The position numbers and the translations under genes are program-made. A stretch of DNA of 64,000 nucleotides from Anaerobranca gottschalkii DSM 13577 (GTDB lineage Bacteria; Bacillota; Proteinivoracia; Proteinivoracales; Proteinivoracaceae): assembly GCF_900111575.1 (NCBI RefSeq), contig NZ_FOIF01000004.1, forward strand, positions 31,985 through 95,984. Reading direction: 5' to 3'. Shown piece after piece: positions 61,692 to 64,000 of the stretch. The stretch's first letter is position 1, and every line of letters starts with the position of its first letter. Under the pieces are notes generated by a model, which was not told where the DNA came from, searched no databases, and worked only from the letters and a program-made list of their open reading frames with translations.

Positions 61692-62975
61692 ATGACTGAA
61701 AATGACAGAGAACAAATAGCTTTATTTCGTTATGGGCTAATTGCACCTATTTTAAATGGACAAGTAGAAAAACAGAAAGATTATTTAGCTAAAATTTCTG
61801 CCATTACTCATCAAGTTCCTTATTATGGTATCAAGGAATTTACACCAAAGACTATAGAAATGTGGTTACGGGCTTATCGTAGGGAAGGTTTCAATGGTTT
61901 AAAACCTAAGCCTCGTAATGATAAAGGTAGTAGCAGAAGTATTTCACCTGAGTTAAAAGAGAAAATTTTAAGTGCTAGAAAAGAAAACTTAGGGCTTTCA
62001 GTAAAACTTTTTTATGATCAATTAGTTTTAAAAGGTACTATAACCCCTAATATTATTTCTTATTCTACTATGTATCGTTTTTTGAAAGCAGAAGGACTTT
62101 TAGGTAAAGAAGCTTTAAAAGAGCCACAGAGAAAAAGGTTTTCTTATGATAAAGTAAATGTTTTGTGGCAAGGTGATATGGCAGTTGGTCCTTATTTAAG
62201 GGTAGATGGTAAAAAGATAAAAACATTTTTATTCGCATTTATTGATGATTGTTCAAGGATAATACCTTTTGCAGCTTTTGTCACTTCTGAAAAGTTCAGT
62301 TCTGTGCGAAAAGTTTTTAGCGAGGCATTATTGAGAAGAGGTATTCCTAAAATATTGTACTTAGATAATGGTAAGGTTTATCGCTCAGATCAGTTACATT
62401 TAGCTTGCGCTTCATTAGGTATAACTTTGACTCATACAAAGCCATATGATGCCGCTAGTAAAGGTAAGATTGAACGTTTTTTTCTAACTATGAGAAAACG
62501 TTTTTTACCTTTACTCAAAGAAGAGGATTTGACAAGTATTGATAATCTAAATAGAAAGTTTTGGCAATGGCTTGAGGAAGATTACCATCGTAAGATTCAT
62601 AGTTCATTAAATATGACCCCTTTAGATAAGTTTATGTCTCAGATGAGTGAAGTTAAAATGGTAGATGATCCTACTTCTTTAAAACACTTATTTTTAAAAA
62701 GAGAGTATCGAAAAGTAAAACATGATGGTACAATTTCTGTTAATTGTAATCTTTACGAGGTACCTGCTCAATTGATTGGTGAAAAAATTCAAATTAGGTT
62801 TGATCCTGAAACCTTTGAAGAAATACTTATCTACAAAGAAGATCTTTTCTTAGGATTAGCTAAAAAAGTCAATTTTGCTGATAATGCCAAAGTTAAAAGG
62901 GGAATAGATTCTCAACAAAGTTTACTTAGCTTTAGAAAAATCCATTCAATTGAAAGAAGTGCTAATAATGTATAG
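61692..62975 (+). CDS. DDE integrase-type transposase
   Basis: This 427-residue transposase has an N-terminal helix-turn-helix (TPKTIEMWLRAYRREGFNGL) and an rve catalytic core with D162 (WQGDMAVG), D225 (LYLDNGKVY) and E261 (KGKIERFF), a DD35E spacing. The C-terminal beta-barrel region VNCNLYEVPAQLIGEKIQIR is like Mu/TniA-type transposases. ATG 61692 follows AAGGAGG. It works with the ATPase encoded next, whose start overlaps its end by eight bases. The catalytic residues are intact, so it may be active. Confidence 0.93.
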   Translation: MTENDREQIALFRYGLIAPILNGQVEKQKDYLAKISAITHQVPYYGIKEFTPKTIEMWLRAYRREGFNGLKPKPRNDKGSSRSISPELKEKILSARKENLGLSVKLFYDQLVLKGTITPNIISYSTMYRFLKAEGLLGKEALKEPQRKRFSYDKVNVLWQGDMAVGPYLRVDGKKIKTFLFAFIDDCSRIIPFAAFVTSEKFSSVRKVFSEALLRRGIPKILYLDNGKVYRSDQLHLACASLGITLTHTKPYDAASKGKIERFFLTMRKRFLPLLKEEDLTSIDNLNRKFWQWLEEDYHRKIHSSLNMTPLDKFMSQMSEVKMVDDPTSLKHLFLKREYRKVKHDGTISVNCNLYEVPAQLIGEKIQIRFDPETFEEILIYKEDLFLGLAKKVNFADNAKVKRGIDSQQSLLSFRKIHSIERSANNV

Positions 62976-63768
62976 AACTTTTTATTCTTTAACTAAAACC
63001 CCTTTTAACAAAGAAGTGGCAACTAAAGACCTATTTCCTTCTGAAAATTTTTCAGAAACAATGGCACGTTTAACATACTTAAAAGACACTAGAGGAATCG
63101 GTGTTTTAACTGGTGAACCAGGAGCTGGAAAAACTTCTGCTCTTAGACATTTTGTCAATAATCTTAATCCTTCTTTATTTAAACCCATATATTTTCCTAT
63201 GTCTACCGGAACTGTCTTAGATTTTTATAGAGGATTGACTATGGAATTAGGTGAAGAACCTTCTTTTCGCAAAGTAGATCTCTTTAAACAAATTCAACGG
63301 GTTATTTATTCTTCGTTTTATGAAAAGAAGATAACACCTGTACTTATTTTAGATGAAATGCAAATGTCCTCTAATAAGTTTCTTACTGATATTAGTATCT
63401 TGTTTAACTTCTCAATGGATTCTGAAAATCCATTTGTTTTAATACTATCAGGGCTGCCTTTTTTAATGGACAGACTATCTTTAAACCAAAATCAACCTTT
63501 AGCTCAAAGGATTGTAATGAGATATAAAATGGCTCCTCTCAAAAAAGAAGAAGTAAAAAGTTATATAGAACATCATCTTAAAATAGCCGGTGCTACCCAT
63601 GAAATTTTTACTCCTCATGCTATAGAAGCTATTGCATCAAGGTCTAGAGGCTGGCCAAGAATTATTAATAATTTAGCAACTAATGCACTTTTATTAGGAT
63701 ATCAGTTTAAAGCAAATATCATTAATGAAGAAATAGTATTTAAAGCTTGTGAGGAAACTGGACTATGA
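62968..63768 (+). CDS. AAA ATPase of the transposon, ExeA/TniB-like
   Basis: This 266-residue ATPase has Walker A GEPGAGKT at residues 49-56, Walker B PVLILDEMQM and a C-terminal lid (SRGWPRIINNLATNAL). In Tn5053- and Tn7-like elements such ATPases load the transposase and select targets. ATG 62968 overlaps the transposase gene end by 8 bases; an upstream TTG at 62950 is less likely. Its stop overlaps the next start in ATGATG. Confidence 0.92.
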   Translation: MYRTFYSLTKTPFNKEVATKDLFPSENFSETMARLTYLKDTRGIGVLTGEPGAGKTSALRHFVNNLNPSLFKPIYFPMSTGTVLDFYRGLTMELGEEPSFRKVDLFKQIQRVIYSSFYEKKITPVLILDEMQMSSNKFLTDISILFNFSMDSENPFVLILSGLPFLMDRLSLNQNQPLAQRIVMRYKMAPLKKEEVKSYIEHHLKIAGATHEIFTPHAIEAIASRSRGWPRIINNLATNALLLGYQFKANIINEEIVFKACEETGL

Positions 63769-63983
63769 TGGGTAAGTTAGTTTATTCTAAAGAAAAAGAA
63801 CGTTGGTTTTTCAAAGGAAAAGAAAATCAATTTCCTATCAATTGTGGAGAGCATCTTCAAATAAAAATTTTTAATAAGTATAGACCTTGTAGAGTGGAGT
63901 TAGCACATGATTGGTACGTTATATTAGATAATATCTCTTTTGTTTTATTTAAATCCTTTAGCTATGATGTTAAATATTATTAG
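63765..63983 (+). CDS. DUF5348 family small protein of the transposon
   Basis: This 72-residue protein reads MMGKLVYSKEKERWFFKGKE, then NCGEHLQIKI and RVELAHDWYVIL, matching the DUF5348 family seen beside transposases of this type. Its start overlaps the ATPase stop by four bases. The function is unknown; a role in target choice or regulation is a guess. Confidence 0.75.
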   Translation: MMGKLVYSKEKERWFFKGKENQFPINCGEHLQIKIFNKYRPCRVELAHDWYVILDNISFVLFKSFSYDVKYY

Positions 63984-63999
63984 CGGCTTTTTAGTCGCT
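63982..63999 (+). terminator. Hairpin after the DUF5348 gene, at the window edge
   Basis: AGCGGCT and AGTCGCT flank a TTTT loop with one G-T pair. Whether a T run follows lies outside the window. Confidence 0.5.
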
Positions 64000-64000
64000 T

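Larger units (their letters stand above)
60973..64000 (+). mobile_element. Transposon operon (zinc-ribbon protein, DD35E transposase, AAA ATPase, DUF5348), right end outside the window
   Basis: Four co-directional genes at 61015-63983 form a compact transposition module: DUF6431-like zinc-ribbon protein, integrase-type transposase, ExeA/TniB-like ATPase and DUF5348 protein, with 8- and 4-base overlaps among the last three. The left boundary is not certain; inverted sequences at 60728-60742 and 60767-60792 are candidates, and the right end is not in the window. Confidence 0.75.

Overview
The window looks like chromosome of a low-GC, anaerobic member of the Firmicutes, most likely Clostridia. 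The evidence is AT-rich DNA with strong Shine-Dalgarno sites and many TTG starts, two T-box leaders, a LevR-type PTS regulator with matching sigma-54 promoters, a type-2 isoleucyl-tRNA synthetase, and anaerobic redox enzymes (rubrerythrin, hybrid cluster protein, molybdopterin oxidoreductase). Two osmolyte uptake systems (BCCT and OpuC) suggest salty or alkaline water. An Anaerobranca-like organism would fit, but that is a guess from gene content. No rRNA, tRNA or CRISPR array was seen.

Layout. 1-1.2 kb: end of an ABC-2 exporter. 1.3-4.7 kb: betaine carrier and a DUF885 protein. 4.9-7.6 kb: ABC cassette with an unknown secreted protein. 7.6-9 kb: Asn T-box and asnA. 9-10.2 kb: decayed OsmC gene behind an intact repressible promoter, then rubrerythrin with a Cys-rich unknown protein under a PerR-like box. 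10.2-18.8 kb: disaccharide import and phosphorolysis operon (GH65 phosphorylase, binding protein, two permeases, beta-phosphoglucomutase, MsmK-type ATPase) with its LacI repressor and twin operators. 18.8-23.8 kb: ABC importer with a DUF3798 binding protein. 23.9-28.3 kb: VanY-like peptidase and an ABC-2 exporter. 28.3-31.8 kb: Ile T-box and ileS. 31.8-38.1 kb: cellobiose PTS (EIIC, EIIB, EIIA), GH4 6-phospho-beta-glucosidase and a LevR-type activator; both cel operons carry textbook -24/-12 promoters. 38.4-40.6 kb: tandem-repeat lipoprotein plus ApbE flavin transferase.

40.6-53 kb is a sulfur and molybdenum region. It holds a split permease pair under a CsoR/CstR-like operator, a minimal TatA/TatC pair flanking a PhsA/PsrA-like molybdoenzyme with its FeS subunit, TorD chaperone and an extra ferredoxin-type protein, then a YeeE thiosulfate transporter, a LysR regulator, TusA, and molybdenum cofactor genes (a MoeA-like protein, moeA, mobB). 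Together these could import, relay and reduce thiosulfate or polysulfide. 53-57.3 kb: CHR-domain protein, radical SAM protein and OpuC.

57.5-64 kb is a decayed and mobile region: an hcp gene lacking its N-terminal cluster domain and carrying an in-frame stop, a rolling-circle Rep gene with a stop and a lost HUH motif, a zinc-ribbon ORF apparently joined to an insertion end, and a transposon operon (DUF6431-like zinc ribbon, DD35E transposase, AAA ATPase, DUF5348) running to the window edge. Identifications rest on reading motifs by eye; no database search was run.
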